From the NCBI GenBank assembly GCA_001600095.1, contig BCIX01000002.1, positions 2,542,001-2,606,000 on the forward strand: a DNA stretch of 64,000 nucleotides, written 5' to 3'. Under the pieces are notes generated by a model. It saw only the letters and a list, made by a program, of their open reading frames with translations, was not told where the DNA came from and did no database searches. The translations under genes were made by a program, and so were the position numbers. The stretch is from Bullera alba. Taxonomy: Eukaryota; Basidiomycota; Tremellomycetes; Tremellales; Bulleraceae. Of this stretch, positions 11,846 through 24,264 are shown one piece after another; positions within the stretch are counted from its first letter, which is position 1; every line of letters begins with the position of its first letter.

Positions 11846-13558
11846 CTACAGCACGCTCGCGAGAGCCGACAATGCAGCGGTGAACAAGACTGCCACTAGG
11901 CCGACTGCAGTCCGTGATCCCGCACTCGTAGGGTTGCCAGATCCAGTACCGGTCGTTCCGCCGTTCGTGGTGGTGTTGGCAACGGTGCCCGTGGAGACGG
12001 TGTTGGCACTTCCGGAAAGAGCTGCGAATCCAATAGCCGAGGGGTTGTACCTGTACACCGAGTAGACGTTTTTCAAGAATGAAGCACCGACGATCCAGTC
12101 AATAGGCGAGCCAGAGCCACTACAAGCAAAGTCAGTACAGGGAACAAGGCGATAAGGTGGGTATTGCTTACAGGTTCATCTCGAACACGGCACCGGTGCA
12201 CATTGTCCTATCACGGGTGAAGGAGCCCAAGTTGAAATCGACGCTGGACATGGAGTATGAAAGACCGCCGAATTGCATGGTGACGTTGACGTCGGTTCCA
12301 CATGGGAATTGCCAGTATCCGTCGTATCCGGTCGATGCGTCCATCTCGGATGAACCGGGGACCTGAGCGTAGATCGCCCTTACATCGGAGGTAGGAGCAC
12401 CAATGAGCGTGGTAGCGGTGTCAATGGCACTCTCCCTGTTGGTCTAGAAGGTCAAAGTCAGGACGAATCCCGCTCATGTCCGTCTTTGTCACTCACCACG
12501 CCTGATACCTGACTGCCCTGGACAGTGATAGCCTGCATTGGGATCCTCCAGTAATCCTTTGCGGAAGAGTCAAAGCTGATGTAGTTGATATCTCCGGAGA
12601 TCTTGGATTGATCGACCTCGCCCAGGGCAAACTCGCCACCGTCACTCTCCACCGCCGCGGCATTGGCATCACCTCTGTATCGCTTGAGGTAGAAGCCCAT
12701 CAATGGGTTGCTCATCGCTCCGCTCTCGGCAACAGCCTCCCAGAATGGAGTGGCCCTCGTCTGAGCAATGGCCTCCCAGCCGAAACCCATGATGCCGGAT
12801 ATAGGATTTGTGAGGATGTTTGCCGTTGTCCTGTTGACGACACCAAACTCTTGCTGCTGTATCGTAAAGCCGCCGACGGTGACGGCGTCCGAGCCCTCGA
12901 GACCAGCGGCCCGACCGGATCCATAGGTGATGTCAAAGTCGTTGCCGGTGTACTGGAAGGATGAAGAGGAGGATGGGGTGTATTGGCTGACAGACTGGCA
13001 TGCCGAGGAATCACAAGCCTGGGCAGCGACCCAAAGGTCGGAAGAGCCAGTGTCGAAGATGAGCAAAAAGTCTTGCGCCGGTGTCCTAAAAGGCAGCGCA
13101 TGTCAGCCATCAAGACACCCCCTTTACATCCCAGTTCTCGGGGTTGGGCACGGATCGTGCTCAGCACAACACCGTTGGAGGCTCACTCACCCTATGCTGA
13201 CTTGTCCCGAATAACTAGCGTCGATCCCGACATTCGTTAATGCCACCACGCCACTCGCCCTCTTCGCTTTGGCAGACTGCCGTCTCTGGATCTTTGCCTC
13301 CACATCCCTCTTCTGCTCCTCTGACATTCTACTGCTGTACTTGAGCCGCAGTCGATCTCCCTCATTCTGCAGCCAATCCTGCCTGACGTGCAGATCCGGG
13401 TGATACTGCCTCGAGGTGTGCATCGTCAATGGCACCCGCAGCCCACCTGTCTGGGGAGCAGGAACCGGGTCTGCTTCTGCCGATCGAGGTTGAAGCGGTG
13501 CAGGGGACGCCGCGGCCAGTAATGGCGACAAAGCCAGGAGTGTCGTGTAAAGCACCAT
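11846..13558 (-). CDS. GPI-anchored pepsin-type aspartic protease
   Basis: Secreted A1-family aspartic endopeptidase, probably held on the cell surface by a GPI anchor. Four exons (about 13558-13188, 13086-12499, 12446-12174, 12120-11846). Order: signal peptide (MVLYTTLLALSPLLAAASPA), prodomain of about 90 residues ending in the basic site KAKR, first catalytic motif FDTGSS after the first intron, the flap-region YGSGRA, then the second catalytic motif AIDTATTLIGAP. The C-terminus is a Ser/Thr/Gly-rich linker of about 45 residues and a hydrophobic tail ending SALASVL, the pattern of a GPI-attachment signal. The second motif has Ala where most pepsins have Gly (DTGT/S). Fungal relatives include yapsins and cryptococcal May1-type proteases. 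Confidence 0.88.
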
Positions 13559-14522
13559 CCTTGTATATCAGATTGTCGAGATGTCTTTCAGTCGATGAGG
13601 GATAGTATGAGGTGAATGATCAAACTCAGACGTTGCGTTGCGTTGCGATGGATGCTTTGTTGGTTGTTGATGACCCGGTTCGATGACTGCCAAGATCGCC
13701 GAGCGTAAATAAATCGATTGATTGGTTTTGGGTCGACGTAGGGTGTGTTGTTGGTCGAGCAAGTCTAGCTTTTCTATTATGCAAGTCTAACTGCCTCTAT
13801 GTGATACAGAAGAGACGAGAAGATGTGAGATGCTCGATGCGTAGATGAAGACAGAGCATAGGTGACAGAGACACAGCCAACGTCTCCCCCCTTTACGTGC
13901 CCCCGGCCTCCGCAGCCATCTCTCTGCGCAGTGAAATGGAAAACGCCCAGTGCGTCACCGGCCTTCGTCTTTTTGCCACCCGCCGACTCCGGCACAGCAG
14001 GGATCAGTCTCAGTCGCCGGAATGGTCACACTCACCATTCATCCACGCAGCATCAATACACCGAAGCTAGACACAGCCGCGACCTGATCGGAGGGCCTTG
14101 ACACGAGCCGAATCCAGTGACTGCGACAACGAGGGCCCAGCATGATCCAGCAGTATCGATTTTTTCCAACTCGACCACCGTCTACCAGTCTGAAACCCAG
14201 CCTCACTCCGGTGTCAGGACTGCGCTCTGAGCCTGCGGCGCGGTATGGACAAATGTCCTATGGCCTCGCCGTATCGACTCGCATGGACATCATCGGCTCC
14301 GGCTGTCTCTGACTGTCGTACAAGGTCGTACATCATGCATGTGCGTCAGGGTGGTTGATGTGAATCTATCTACTGGAAGTCTGGACTCAGGACACTCGCT
14401 CTGGGCGCAAAATTCTAGCTCTTCACACTGAACAAAGTGACCAAGGTCATATCATTGAATCTCGAGTCGATGCGGCAGGTCCACCGTCGAGGTCACATCC
14501 ATCGATGATCCGTTGTCACCAT
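13559..14522. other. Intergenic interval upstream of the protease gene
   Basis: About 960 bases containing the protease promoter and the 3' flank of the DUF2828 gene. A short GCGTT tandem run lies near 13627-13645. No gene or RNA recognised. Confidence 0.4.
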
Positions 14523-17326
14523 CTAATCCCTCACCACCAGGTCTTTGAAGGAGTCGGCGCTGATAATCTTGAGCACCTTGGACAAAGCGTTCTCTTCCCC
14601 TCCTGTCGCCTCTTTGACGGTGTACTCCCCCGGCATGCCAACAGCGACATAGCCGTCATCATCGATGTCGCCATCACCCTCACCGCCGACACTCTCCAGA
14701 CCGAGGTAGTGCTTCATCAGAGCACCCGAGAAGCCAGATACCATCGTCACCCCGTTGGTCGTGGCTCTCGAGGGGGTCGACTGCGTTTCCCCCGCCAGGT
14801 TCCAGTATACCAGCTCCGGCAGTGTATACCATGCAGCGTGGGATTCTCTCCTAATGGTGTCCAAGACGGATTCTCCTTGGGTACCACCGGTGGCCTGGTC
14901 GAACTGCATGTCCGAGAAGACGAACACCTTCTTCACCATCTGCTCGGCGGCGAGGTTGACAGATCTGGCCTTGTCAAGGAGGAGGCGGAATACCTTGGCA
15001 AAGTCGGTGTTCATCTCCCAGTGAGATTTGGACATGGAGCTGATTCTCTCGGCGAGGGAGTCGGTCGGACGCTGAAACTGAAGGACAGGGTCGGAGGAGA
15101 AGGTGATGAAACTGCCGTTCCAGGGTTCCGTAGCGAGATCGGCAAGGAGGAGGGTGAGAGCGATACAGGGTCCGATGGGGTGAGGCTTGGTCTTGCTCAG
15201 TTGGGCGTTGAAGACACCCATGGACCCGGAGACATCGGCAACGGCGATGGTACTGCCGAAGAGGCCTCGGGAGGAGTCCTTGATCGACGCAACGAGCGAT
15301 TTCCACTGCAGCTCGGCAACTCGGACCACCGTCTCGTTGTTACTCATAGCTGATACTTGTATCAGCTGAAAGTCTCTCGCGCCATTCACTAGGACACTGA
15401 CCGTCGATCAGGATCTCGTGCGGAGCGAGAGATGCGCCAGCGATCTGGTACCGGCTGAACGATCCATCAGCAAATGACTTGAATCAGGACCTTCTCTGAC
15501 TCACCCAGTCACCAACTTGGTCAAGTACGCCTCGAAGCCGACTGGATCGTGCTTCATGAAGTTCAGCATATTCCTCGACATGGCTCTGGCCGGGACCTAG
15601 GTGACATCAGCAGCCACCTCACCGACCTCTACTCATAGTCCTGATTAGGCTTACCATGGAGTAGTCGATCTTCCAACCAGCATTGCCCATCTTGACCTCG
15701 GGCACTTTGGTCGCCGCGCGAAGAGGGGTCAACACCTCCTTCTGCAATCTCTGCCTCAACTTCCCGACCTGGCTTTTGGAAAGTTCACCCTCGGGCGCGA
15801 AGAGGGCAATGGCGAGGGCAGAGGCGAAGTGCAGCTGTCGATCGGCTCCATGGGCCGGAGTCGGCACCCATTTCGCTGCGAACGATATGTCGAAGATGTA
15901 GGGTGAGGCGTCGGCACCAATGTAAACACCTTTCTTGTCCACGGGCAGACGGATGAACTCCCGATGGAGCTGGAGAAGGTTGAGGTCTCTCTCGAGAGCG
16001 ACCTTGAAGCAGGAGACGACGTTGAGGTAGAGTCCTCGGAAACGAGCGTCTTTGATTAGGAGTAGGTGGAGGCGGTTGTGGAAGAGTTCATGGCGACGTT
16101 TGTCTATGAGGAAATGGTGAGCACAAGTCTGACGAGCACAGTAGACGCCGGGAGACTCACTATTGCCAGCATTCCTAACCTGGAGCTGGAACTCAAGCGC
16201 CTTGGCAATAGACGTCCCGTTCATCGACTCTTCCTCCTGGCTGGTCTGCTTGTTGTACGGGGTCTGACGGTTGCTCCTCACTATTTTGTCCCTTCGGACC
16301 TTCAGCTCCGAGTTGGTCTTGGCGAACAGGCCCTTGGGCTTGCCAGCGCCTTTCTTGAAAGAGCCCTCCTTGCGGGCCTGGGCGAACCTCTTGCCATCGT
16401 TGGCTGGGGAGATGGACTCTTTGATCGCCGAGGTGTTACCACCGGATCGCTCGGTGAGTTGGTCATGGAGATACAGCATCAAGAGGTCGATTAGGTCCTT
16501 AAAGGTGCCGTGAGGACGAGCGGGGTACTCTTCGTCCAAGGGGGATGGTGCGACGCCACCGGCATTTTCGCCCAGGGAAGCTAGTCGCCTGGCTTTGGCT
16601 TCGACTTGCTCTTTAGAGCGGTATAGCTTGCACGTTGGTTCCACGAGGATGTGGAGACTGGAAGGTGATGCGGATCAGCGAACAGGAATGAGGGAGAAGG
16701 CTTCATGAAAAGGGAGGACTCACTTGTCGAGGAGGGTTCGAGGGTGCTTGTCGAACAGCCACCCAAGGGCAAAGTAGAACTCGTCTTTGAAACCCTTTCC
16801 TTCATGTATCGATCGGCCATGGAAGATGATCTTCAGAGTCCTATTACCAGATTGATCAGCCACCATGCACCACCCACATCTTCATCAGATCATGGCTAAC
16901 GTGATGACGACTCACGCGGTAGCATCCTCTGACCATGCCTTGTCTAGGAGGTCCACCAGTTTAGCATGGGTCACCCCCGGGGAGTATGCGAAGAACAGAT
17001 CCACCAAGGCCGCCCCAGAAGATAGGTACGCCCCTCCCCCATTGGTCGTGGTGGTGTCGGCCGATTGAAACAGAGCACCGAGGAGCGGGGCCTGGGCAAG
17101 AGCGGCTCTGATACTGGAACCGGTAGAGCGACCACTGGAGCTTCTGTTGCGGGTGTTCGGCACCAAAGAGTCGAGCGCTTGGGGTAGTGGGTAGGAAAGT
17201 AGGGTGTGTAGTGAGGCTGGGATAATGTAGTCGAAACTGGTTTCTTTGGCTTCTCCCGGCATCGTCGCTAAGAGGAGTTGTTTGATCGTTTCCAGGTGGG
17301 CTAGGGCCAGATAGGGTTCCTACGAT
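14523..17326 (-). CDS. DUF2828 / vWA-like protein, first exon unresolved
   Basis: Member of the DUF2828 family, related in fold to TROVE/vWA proteins. Its function is unknown in fungi. Exons on the minus strand run from an acceptor near 17327 (residues EPYLALAHLETIKQLLL) through KIIFHGRSIHEGKGFKDEFYFALGW and DLIDLLMLYLHDQL to the last exon, 15349-14523. That exon carries a textbook MIDAS motif, AVADVSGSMG, about 30 residues after its start, and later FVFSDMQFDQA, as in von Willebrand A folds. Total is roughly 800 residues. The stop codon TAG directly before 17326 means a short upstream exon must supply the start, or translation begins at the ATG at 17262. Upstream ATGs near 17394 and 17428 have no clear donor. 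Confidence 0.8.
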
Positions 17327-18411
17327 ATTATGGTATGTAGACCGTGAAGAGGATGGATGAGTGGGAGGTGCAGACAAGGTCATGTGAGAAGCTCATGCTG
17401 CAACGTTGCGACCTCGAGGCAGTCGCATGGTTTCTGACAATTTGATCGTAGCAATGACTGATGCCGTGCCTGTGCACTAGCTTCCCTATGCCCGAGTTGG
17501 ATGACAAGGTCCGAGCTGCACCAGGCAAGCTTGTGCTGGCTGGTGCTTGCGGGACACTGAAGGCGAGAGACTATACTGTAAGTCAGTGATTGAGTCTGTG
17601 ATCCCGGTATGGGCAAAAGGGCTCCCAAATTCCCACCATTCCATCAACCCTGGGCTCTTGAAGCTTCACGTGTCATTCTGAGAATTCGGACGCTGCGCAC
17701 TTGCCTCGTGGCCCAGACACACCTTCCCGCACATCAATCCGTCCAGCTCGAAGTCTACTAGCTCTTTGCCTCCCCGCCTCCTGCTTACCCAGGGAGGCAG
17801 GCCGTCGGTATCCATAGCCACATTGCAAAAACACCTCCAAGGCCGTGTAGCACTACGGAAATAAAGTCGAGGGGGGCCCTCCCCTCAGCCTCTCTCTCAG
17901 AGTGAGAGGAGGTAAGGCGAGGGCCTCCTCTCGATCGACTCACGCGGTCATGTGTTCTTTTTACCAGCGCCTGGGAGAGCTCGAGAAAGACTCACTGCTT
18001 GTCAACGGAGAGAGGATGGGCTACATACGGTATGCTCTGCTCAAGAAATCACTCCCGTGTTTGGTTTCTGATGAGCTTCCCGAGCCAAATCGTCTGCATC
18101 TCCCTCCAGATGAGTCAATACATAGGACACACTATCCAACATCTAGCTCTTCATATTTCCTGCCAGCCCGCACTTGGTACTCCCCTACCTACCCGAAGCA
18201 TCATACCTCCGTCCTCATGGAGCATCCTCTTGGCTCGAGGACAGTGGACGACCTCCACTTTTGTAAATCTGCGGGGCCACGCCGTCTCACCTCTGGAAAT
18301 TTTGCTTCCGTCCACCCAATGCTTGTTTCGCATTTTTTGACATCAGCAGCGAGCGGATCTATGACCAAGTCACAACAATACATCAGTAGACCAACTCAAG
18401 CATCAGCCACC
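17327..18411. other. Intergenic interval between divergent genes
   Basis: Divergent promoter region of the DUF2828 gene and RPF2; it should also hold the missing first exon of the former. Open frames here have no coding signature. Nothing else seen. Confidence 0.4.
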
Positions 18412-19664
18412 ATGTCGTCGATGCTAAGGACCATGTGAGCTGGATACGTGAACCCCCAATCGCTGACCCTAGCTGACGCAACGCTGCAGTAAACCCAAGA
18501 ACGCACGGGTGAAGCGTGCGTTGGATAAACGAGAACCTCAGGTGGTGGAGGATCCAAAGACGGCCATCTTCGTCAGAGGCAATTCCACCTCGGAGAACGT
18601 CCGACTGGCCATGAAAGAGCTCGTGAGTGGTCTTGGAGATATCAACGGCAGGAAACTTCGTACGAGCATGCCGAAAACGGGGAAAGTGATGTCAACTGCA
18701 ATACTGACCCCGATCTAGTACGCCCTCAAGCGCCCACATGCTATCAACTTCTCGCGCAAGAACGACATTCATCCCTTCGACTCTGCCTCGTCTCTCGAGT
18801 TCTTCTGCCAGAAAAACGATGCGAGCTTGTTCGTCACGGGTCTACATTCGAAGAAGAGGCCCAACGACTTGATCTTCACGCGGATGTTTGATGGACGAGT
18901 ATTGGATCAGGTGGAGTTGGGTGTGGATGGGATCAAGGGTCTGAGCGAGTTTGACGTGAGTGATCCATCCTCAGGGCAAAAGGACGTAGCGGTCTTTCGA
19001 GCTGTTCAACAGTAGAAACCGCTGCTACATCCTAGTCCACCGCCTCAATGGCGCTCTACTGTCTCGAACCGAGCTGATCATCCTCTCTTAGTCGCCCAAA
19101 TCCTCGCTGGGCGCTCGACCTCTCATGCTCTTCCACTCCGACCTATTCGACACCCACCCAACGTACCAACTGATCAAATCCATGTTACTCGACTTTTACA
19201 GCGGTTTCGCAGTGACCGAGATCCCCGCGCTGGCCATCGAGCACGTCATCTCCGTCACCGCTGGACCCCTCACCGAGCCTTCCACCTCGGCAGAATCGTC
19301 ATCGTCATTACCTCTCGTTCATCTACGGGTATACACCCTGAAGATGATCCCCACGGGCACGCGAATACCCCGAGTCGAGCTCACGGAGATGGGACCATCG
19401 CTCGACATGAGCGTCAGGCGAATACAGCCCGCAGATGAGGACATGCTCAAGGCCTCGATGAGACGTCCCAAGATCTCCAAGTCGGACGTGGAGAAGGGTC
19501 TGGGAAAGAAGAGGAAGAACATCTCCACAGACGAAATGGGCGACAGGGTCGGAAAGATCCATCTGGTCAAGCAGGACTTGGGCAAGATGCAGGGAAGAAA
19601 GATGAAGGGGTTGAAAGTGAGAAAAGGCCAGGCCGCCGGTGGAGAGGCCATACAGGAGGACTAG
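18412..19664 (+). CDS. RPF2: Ribosome biogenesis factor Rpf2 (Brix domain)
   Basis: Nucleolar 60S assembly factor that, with Rrs1, loads the 5S RNP onto pre-ribosomes. Exons 18412-18434, 18490-18622, 18719-18955 and 19092-19664 join to 321 residues. The N-terminus reads MLRTIKPKNARVKRAL, typical of Rpf2, followed by the Brix domain (residues of about 35-260) with YALKRPHAINFSRKND, FVTGLHSKKRPNDLIFTR and GARPLMLFHSDLFD. The C-terminus is basic (GKMQGRKMKGLKVRKGQ), as expected for rRNA contact. The first exon has only 23 bases. The gene meets ATG8 tail to tail. Confidence 0.93.
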
Positions 19665-20004
19665 GAGGGGAGTCATGGATATGGCCCCATCTGGGGCCAT
19701 GGGAGGATTATGACAAAGGGTTTATCATCCCCTTTAGAGCTTTAGATTGCGACGGTATCGATCCGATGCCGCACCACTGTATGTATCATTACCCAACAGC
19801 CGACTCCTGCCTCGACTCAATGGGTTATCTCGTTCATGCGGGTTTCCTATCGATCTTAGCGGTCAAAGAGACGTTGAAGTATTACAAAAGCCTATTCTCT
19901 GGGAAGCGAGTGGTGATTACAGTTGTATGATAAGGCCGCGCAGGGTCTCACGAGAGGTCCAGAGTCCGTCTTTCGATCGAGGTGGGGTGAGTGCGGTAGA
20001 CCAA

Positions 20005-21127
20005 TTAGACCGTCTCGAAAGCGCCAAACGTGTTCTCGGAGGCGTATAGGACGTAGAGGAAGCCTAAAGCTAAGTCAGCTTGAGTGGTCCAGAGGACAAT
20101 CGCGGCAGCTCACCATCCTCATCCCTGGGAAAATCATATCAGCGCTGACTTCCACATATGACATCGTACACTCACTTGTGTTCCTCGTAGATCGAGCTCA
20201 TCATGGCGGCAGTTGGCGGCAGAATGTCGTCGACAAAGATGAAGATGGCCTTCTCGGGCGCCAGCTTGATTCGCTTTCTGATCACGTAGACAAACTGCCC
20301 GACCGTGAGGTCCTGTGGACATGGTCAGCTCAATCACAGGCGAGATAGAGGCAGCTGCTTGGGAACATAGCTCCACTCACCGCAGGGACTAGATACTTCT
20401 TCTTGTCGATCGTGGGGATATCGCTCTTCTCGGCCTTTTCGCAGATGACCTAGGCGAGTTAGCATCAGCAGTGGCTTCAGAGCGAAGGGACTTTACACAG
20501 CCAAGCCGTACTGTGTCGTGACTCACGGGGATCCTATCGGGGTACTTCTGTCGAATACGCTCGGCCTCGGCCTTTCGCTTCTCTAAATCGAGAGTCAGCT
20601 CGGTATCACTCGCCACAATTGGACAGTGAGGGTGAGATGGCAAGACATGCTGGGTTGAAGGGCATCCTGATCAGGGCAGGGCCGAGATATTCCTTCAACC
20701 CTACGCCGCCATCTCGAGGATGGCTAGGACAATCCGGGCTTCCATGCACTCTAGCGGCGATCATGTCCTCGTCTCGCCCCTCATGGTTAATCCTGGAAGA
20801 CTGTGCAGCCAGGCAGCCGACGCCTCAACTTCGTCTCCCAGGCCATCGAGCATTACGGGGTTGAAGGAAGGCAGCGGTTCCACTGTCCTCCACCAGCCGC
20901 TGACTGCGGTCCATGCAGCGAGGCGATAATCGCCACGAGATCTCTTCGAGGCTCCTCCTCCACACCACTGAAACCAGAACGAGGCGGTACGCCATGTCGC
21001 TGTCCTCTATATGACTCGCCGCCACCTCTCTCGACCTCCATCCCGACCACTGTTCCGGACCTGATGGCGACGGACCGAGCGGTCACTTACCGTATGGATG
21101 CTCATCCTTGAACTTGCTTCGAACCAT
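20005..21127 (-). CDS. ATG8: Ubiquitin-like autophagy protein Atg8
   Basis: Ubiquitin-fold modifier conjugated to phosphatidylethanolamine on autophagosomal membranes. Six exons (21127-21091, 20582-20527, 20449-20381, 20312-20176, 20124-20114, 20063-20005) sum to 369 bases and 122 residues, the usual length. Family sequence is nearly complete: [19 protein letters not shown], then [49 protein letters not shown]. The glycine exposed by Atg4 is followed by five residues, AFETV. Exon 5 has only 11 bases (encoding part of KDEDG), and the first intron is 508 bases, about ten times the local norm. All junctions keep frame. Confidence 0.94.
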
Positions 21128-21717
21128 TATGCCGGATTATCAACTACACCATGGACAGTTAATACCTCATACGATGCCTGAAGGAGATGTAGGCTTGGTA
21201 GACACTTACCAATCGACAGTTGCCGCCGTGACGCAGGGTACGTGGACAAAGGGTGAGTGGTATCTACGGCTGTTGATCAGCTACCGCGGTACAGTCCTAG
21301 ACTTAGACGCGAAAGCTGATGACTCACAAGCTACGCTGGACAGACGGAGTGACTGAATGACTGGGGAAGAGGTGGGTTGTGAAGGTGGTGTTGTTATCGC
21401 GTTGACTGGCTGGGTGGTCTCGCAACGCTGCCAGTGCGGGGGGGTGAGGCCTGGGGAGGCGCGCGGGTTGATCCCGGGTGGCAAAAATACAATCTCACCT
21501 CATTTGGGCAAACGCGAAGCTGGGCGATTACGTGGCGCACGTGGCAGCTAGGCGGTCATGTCCGACAGTGGCGGGGGACTTTTGATGCCGTCACTGTCGA
21601 ATCTCGAGTGTTGCAGATGAGTTGGTTTCGAAAATTGGTTGGTAGCTTTGGCTGTACGAGTAGTTGACGAGTAGAACAAGTCACTGAAATAGCACTCGAG
21701 TCATCGACCCGATCACC
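21128..21717. other. Divergent intergenic interval, ATG8 / FAF1-like
   Basis: Shared upstream region of two divergently transcribed genes, about 590 bases. G-rich segments are visible near 21430-21470. No further gene recognised. Confidence 0.4.
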
Positions 21718-23032
21718 ATGACAGCTACATCCAAGGCCAAATCTCGGCCAGCGAGCTCGAAACTCGCTGTAAAGTCGGCCCCACCTCCCAAACGAGCTCG
21801 AAAAGCAGCTTCAGCCAGCCCAAGCTCAAGCGCTGGCTCCGACGATGACATGGACAAAGCCGCCATGTTGGCAGCACTGAACGCGCACTCTAGAGCAATG
21901 TTCGGCTTTGACGGACCTGATGAAGCGGAAAGCAGCACACAAGCACAAGCGCGAGCATCTCGTTCCGTGTCCGGCAGCCAGGCTGGCTCAGATGATCAGG
22001 ATGGAGATGGCGGGGGCTTTGAATCAGATGACGGATGGGGCGAGGGCGATGACATGGTGACGGACAGCGAGGATGAGCTGGAGGCGGTAGTGGAAACTAA
22101 AGTCGTCAAGCCTGCAAAGGTCCCGGAAGTGGTGTTTGCCCCAACGCAGATTTCCTCGACGGTCATGTTGTCGAAATCGGAGCGGAGGGCGTTTCTGGTA
22201 AGTAGACCTCGTACGGAATCACGAGCGCCAGCTTATACGAATGTGTAGAATGGAAGTTCGACCAAGATGATGGGTATCAAGCAGGAAGTGGACTTTATAC
22301 CTAAACGGGAGAAGCGACAGCGCGAGGATGACAATGACGAAGGAGACGAGGAGGACCAGTGGGTTCTACTTTACTAGAACCTATGGTATGGTCTACAGTG
22401 CTCATCAATTCCTTTGCAGGAACAACACAAAGCTCGATAAGACGCTTCATGACATGCTGCTCACCACGCTCCTACCCTCGGCTCAAAGCGCAACCGCCAA
22501 TCGCCCCGTGGATAAACGAAACGCAGTGACGGGTCGACTGCTAGAACTTGCAAACTTCCACTTACCCGGCGAAGGTAGCAAGACCGTCTCCACCTCTCAC
22601 CTCTCCTCACACCCGGCCAAGATCCGCACTGGGATGGTGCACGCTAAAGCCCGTCGCGAGGCCAAGAGCCGCGAGGAGTCCGAAGCCGCAGGCAGTTTCG
22701 TCCGCGGCCTCGGCGGTCTCGGTGGCGAGGGAAAGGGGAAGAAAGTTGAGAAGGGTCGTAGTGCAAGAGCAGGCTTGGGTGAGGAGATTGGCAAGAAGAA
22801 GGGACAACAAGGGAGGAAAGATATCGTTGGTCGTGATAGAGGATTGGCAATGGGCGTCGGGAGATTCAAAGGAGGAATGTTGACTCTGACCGAGAGTGAA
22901 ATTGCAAGGGGGACTAGCGCCAAACGCGATGGTCCACCGGGCAGAGGACGAGGCGGAAGAGGCGGGCGGGGAGGGAGAGGACGCGGAGGTGGCGGAGGGA
23001 GAGGTGGGGGGAAGAGCAGAGGTGGTTGGTAG
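21718..23032 (+). CDS. FAF1: FAF1/C1orf131-like ribosome biogenesis protein with RGG tail
   Basis: Probable homologue of yeast Faf1, a nucleolar factor in early 40S maturation. Exons 21718-22197, 22249-22358 and 22420-23032 join to 400 residues. The N-terminal 160 residues are low-complexity and acidic (GSDDDMDK, SDDGWGEGDDMVTDSEDE). A conserved-looking block follows (SKSERRAFLNGSSTKMMGIK). The C-terminal part has the family-like segment VGRFKGGMLTLTESEI before a 35-residue RGG/GGR-rich tail typical of nucleolar RNA-binding proteins. Assignment rests mainly on that segment and the overall composition, so it is less sure than neighbouring calls. The very 3' end is the left edge of the segmental duplication described below. 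Confidence 0.65.
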
Positions 23033-24130
23033 CCGACGGCATGCGACGGGTTTATCGGGCGGCTTGGAAGCGTCAAAACGACAGACAGTCTGACGGGGTT
23101 GTAAGGATCCGACTTTGCGAAGTGTTACAGGTAGTAATCCCCCGAGCTAACGCCATCCAAGTCAAAGGAACGATCTGATCAACAGCTATTCGACAGTCGC
23201 CTATCTCGAATATTCAATTGCAAATCCGCTTCGACTATCGTTTAGCATAAAGGTTGAGCGATGGCGACTTGTCATCTGATCCGATCGCCTCTTCCAAGAA
23301 CCAAGCATTCGCGCTTCTGTAGAGCAGGAAGAATTCCAGATCCGTCTTCTCTGCTTGGTACTCTCTCAGCGTTGAACAGCGCTCGAAGCTGACAAGGCAG
23401 TGGAAGTCGGGCTGAGAAGCATATAAGGCAGACTTGGCCTCTGCCCATATCATACTTCAACTGCACAACACAGTCCGAATCAAACATGTCTACCTTATCC
23501 ACTGTTCTCAGCACAATCACCAACTTCTTTGCGTCGATATCCGTATTGCCGGACTACATCGAGGTCCTCGAAAGCACCGACAGGACCTACAACGGGCGCG
23601 TCCATGCGTACTGCGCAACGCTTTGTGAGTCTCTCCCCAATCGAGTCGGGTATCCGAGATAGCTAACACTGCCTCAGCGAAGGAAGGCCAGTTGGCATTC
23701 AAGACCCTGGCCGGCATTGTCAACGATTTCAACGAAGACGCATTGGACACTATCAGTCGATCCACCGAAGCCCACCCGCACATCGCACAGCTGGTCGGCT
23801 GCATTCAGAAGGACGGCGCGCTGACTGACGACCAGTTGGAAGAGGCCAAGACGTGGGTCATACGCATGGCCGCCCAGCGAATGACTGACAAGGGGTATGT
23901 GCCCACTGACACTGACACCCTGCCGCCCGACTTTGAGGTGAACTTCGTGGAGGATCATGAATAGAGTGGTTGACGAGACTGTTCCGACTCGAGCTCGCTA
24001 AGTCCAGGCGAGGTTTTCGAGACGTTCTGATAGCGTGGCAGAGTATGCAAGGTGTGGGATGTTGACGAGCCATGCGTAGGCCATTGTGCCGTGACAAATA
24101 CTGATGAAGCACCTTGAGGACACTGAGCAC
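22960..24130. repeat. Segmental duplication, unit 1 (contains S1)
   Basis: Unit of about 1.2 kb running from the last 70 bases of the FAF1-like coding sequence, through the S1 promoter and gene, to about 165 bases past its stop. It matches unit 2 in the same order and orientation. The best-preserved patches are the promoter stretch with TCGCCTATCTCGAATA, near 23198, and the 3' flank with CATGCAAG/TATGCAAG followed by GTGTGGGATGTTGAC, near 24045. Divergence is considerable, so the event is not recent. Confidence 0.7.
23486..23964 (+). CDS. S1: small protein of a five-member local family, 141 aa
   Basis: Function unknown. Exons 23486-23624 and 23678-23964 with a GTGAGT...GCTAAC...CTCAG intron. 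The first exon ends in Leu plus the first base of a Ser codon, exactly as in S2-S5. The second exon reads KEGQLAFKTLAG and then DDQLEEAKTWVIRMAAQRM, which aligns with S2 almost along its length. No signal peptide or membrane helix is convincing, although residues 5-20 are fairly hydrophobic. The C-terminus is acidic (LPPDFEVNFVEDHE). Likely cytosolic and helical, but this is only inferred from composition. Confidence 0.8.
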
Positions 24131-24264
24131 TTGGGCATCACACGTTCACAATTTAAATCACTTGACATCCCGAGCCGCTCACATAGCACCCAACGGTCCC
24201 TGAAACGCGAATTACTCACATAGGGGGACTACGTCCGACAGCGATGGTCTGCCGGGCAGAAGAC

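Noticed and set aside
14505..15353. Long plus-strand frame of 282 codons
   Set aside because: Exact antisense of the DUF2828 vWA exon, whose minus-strand reading has the MIDAS motif and spliced family context. The plus frame is a shadow caused by GC-rich codon bias.
22597..23076. Proline-rich minus-strand frame
   Set aside because: Complement of the RGG-coding tail of the FAF1-like gene; a composition artefact.
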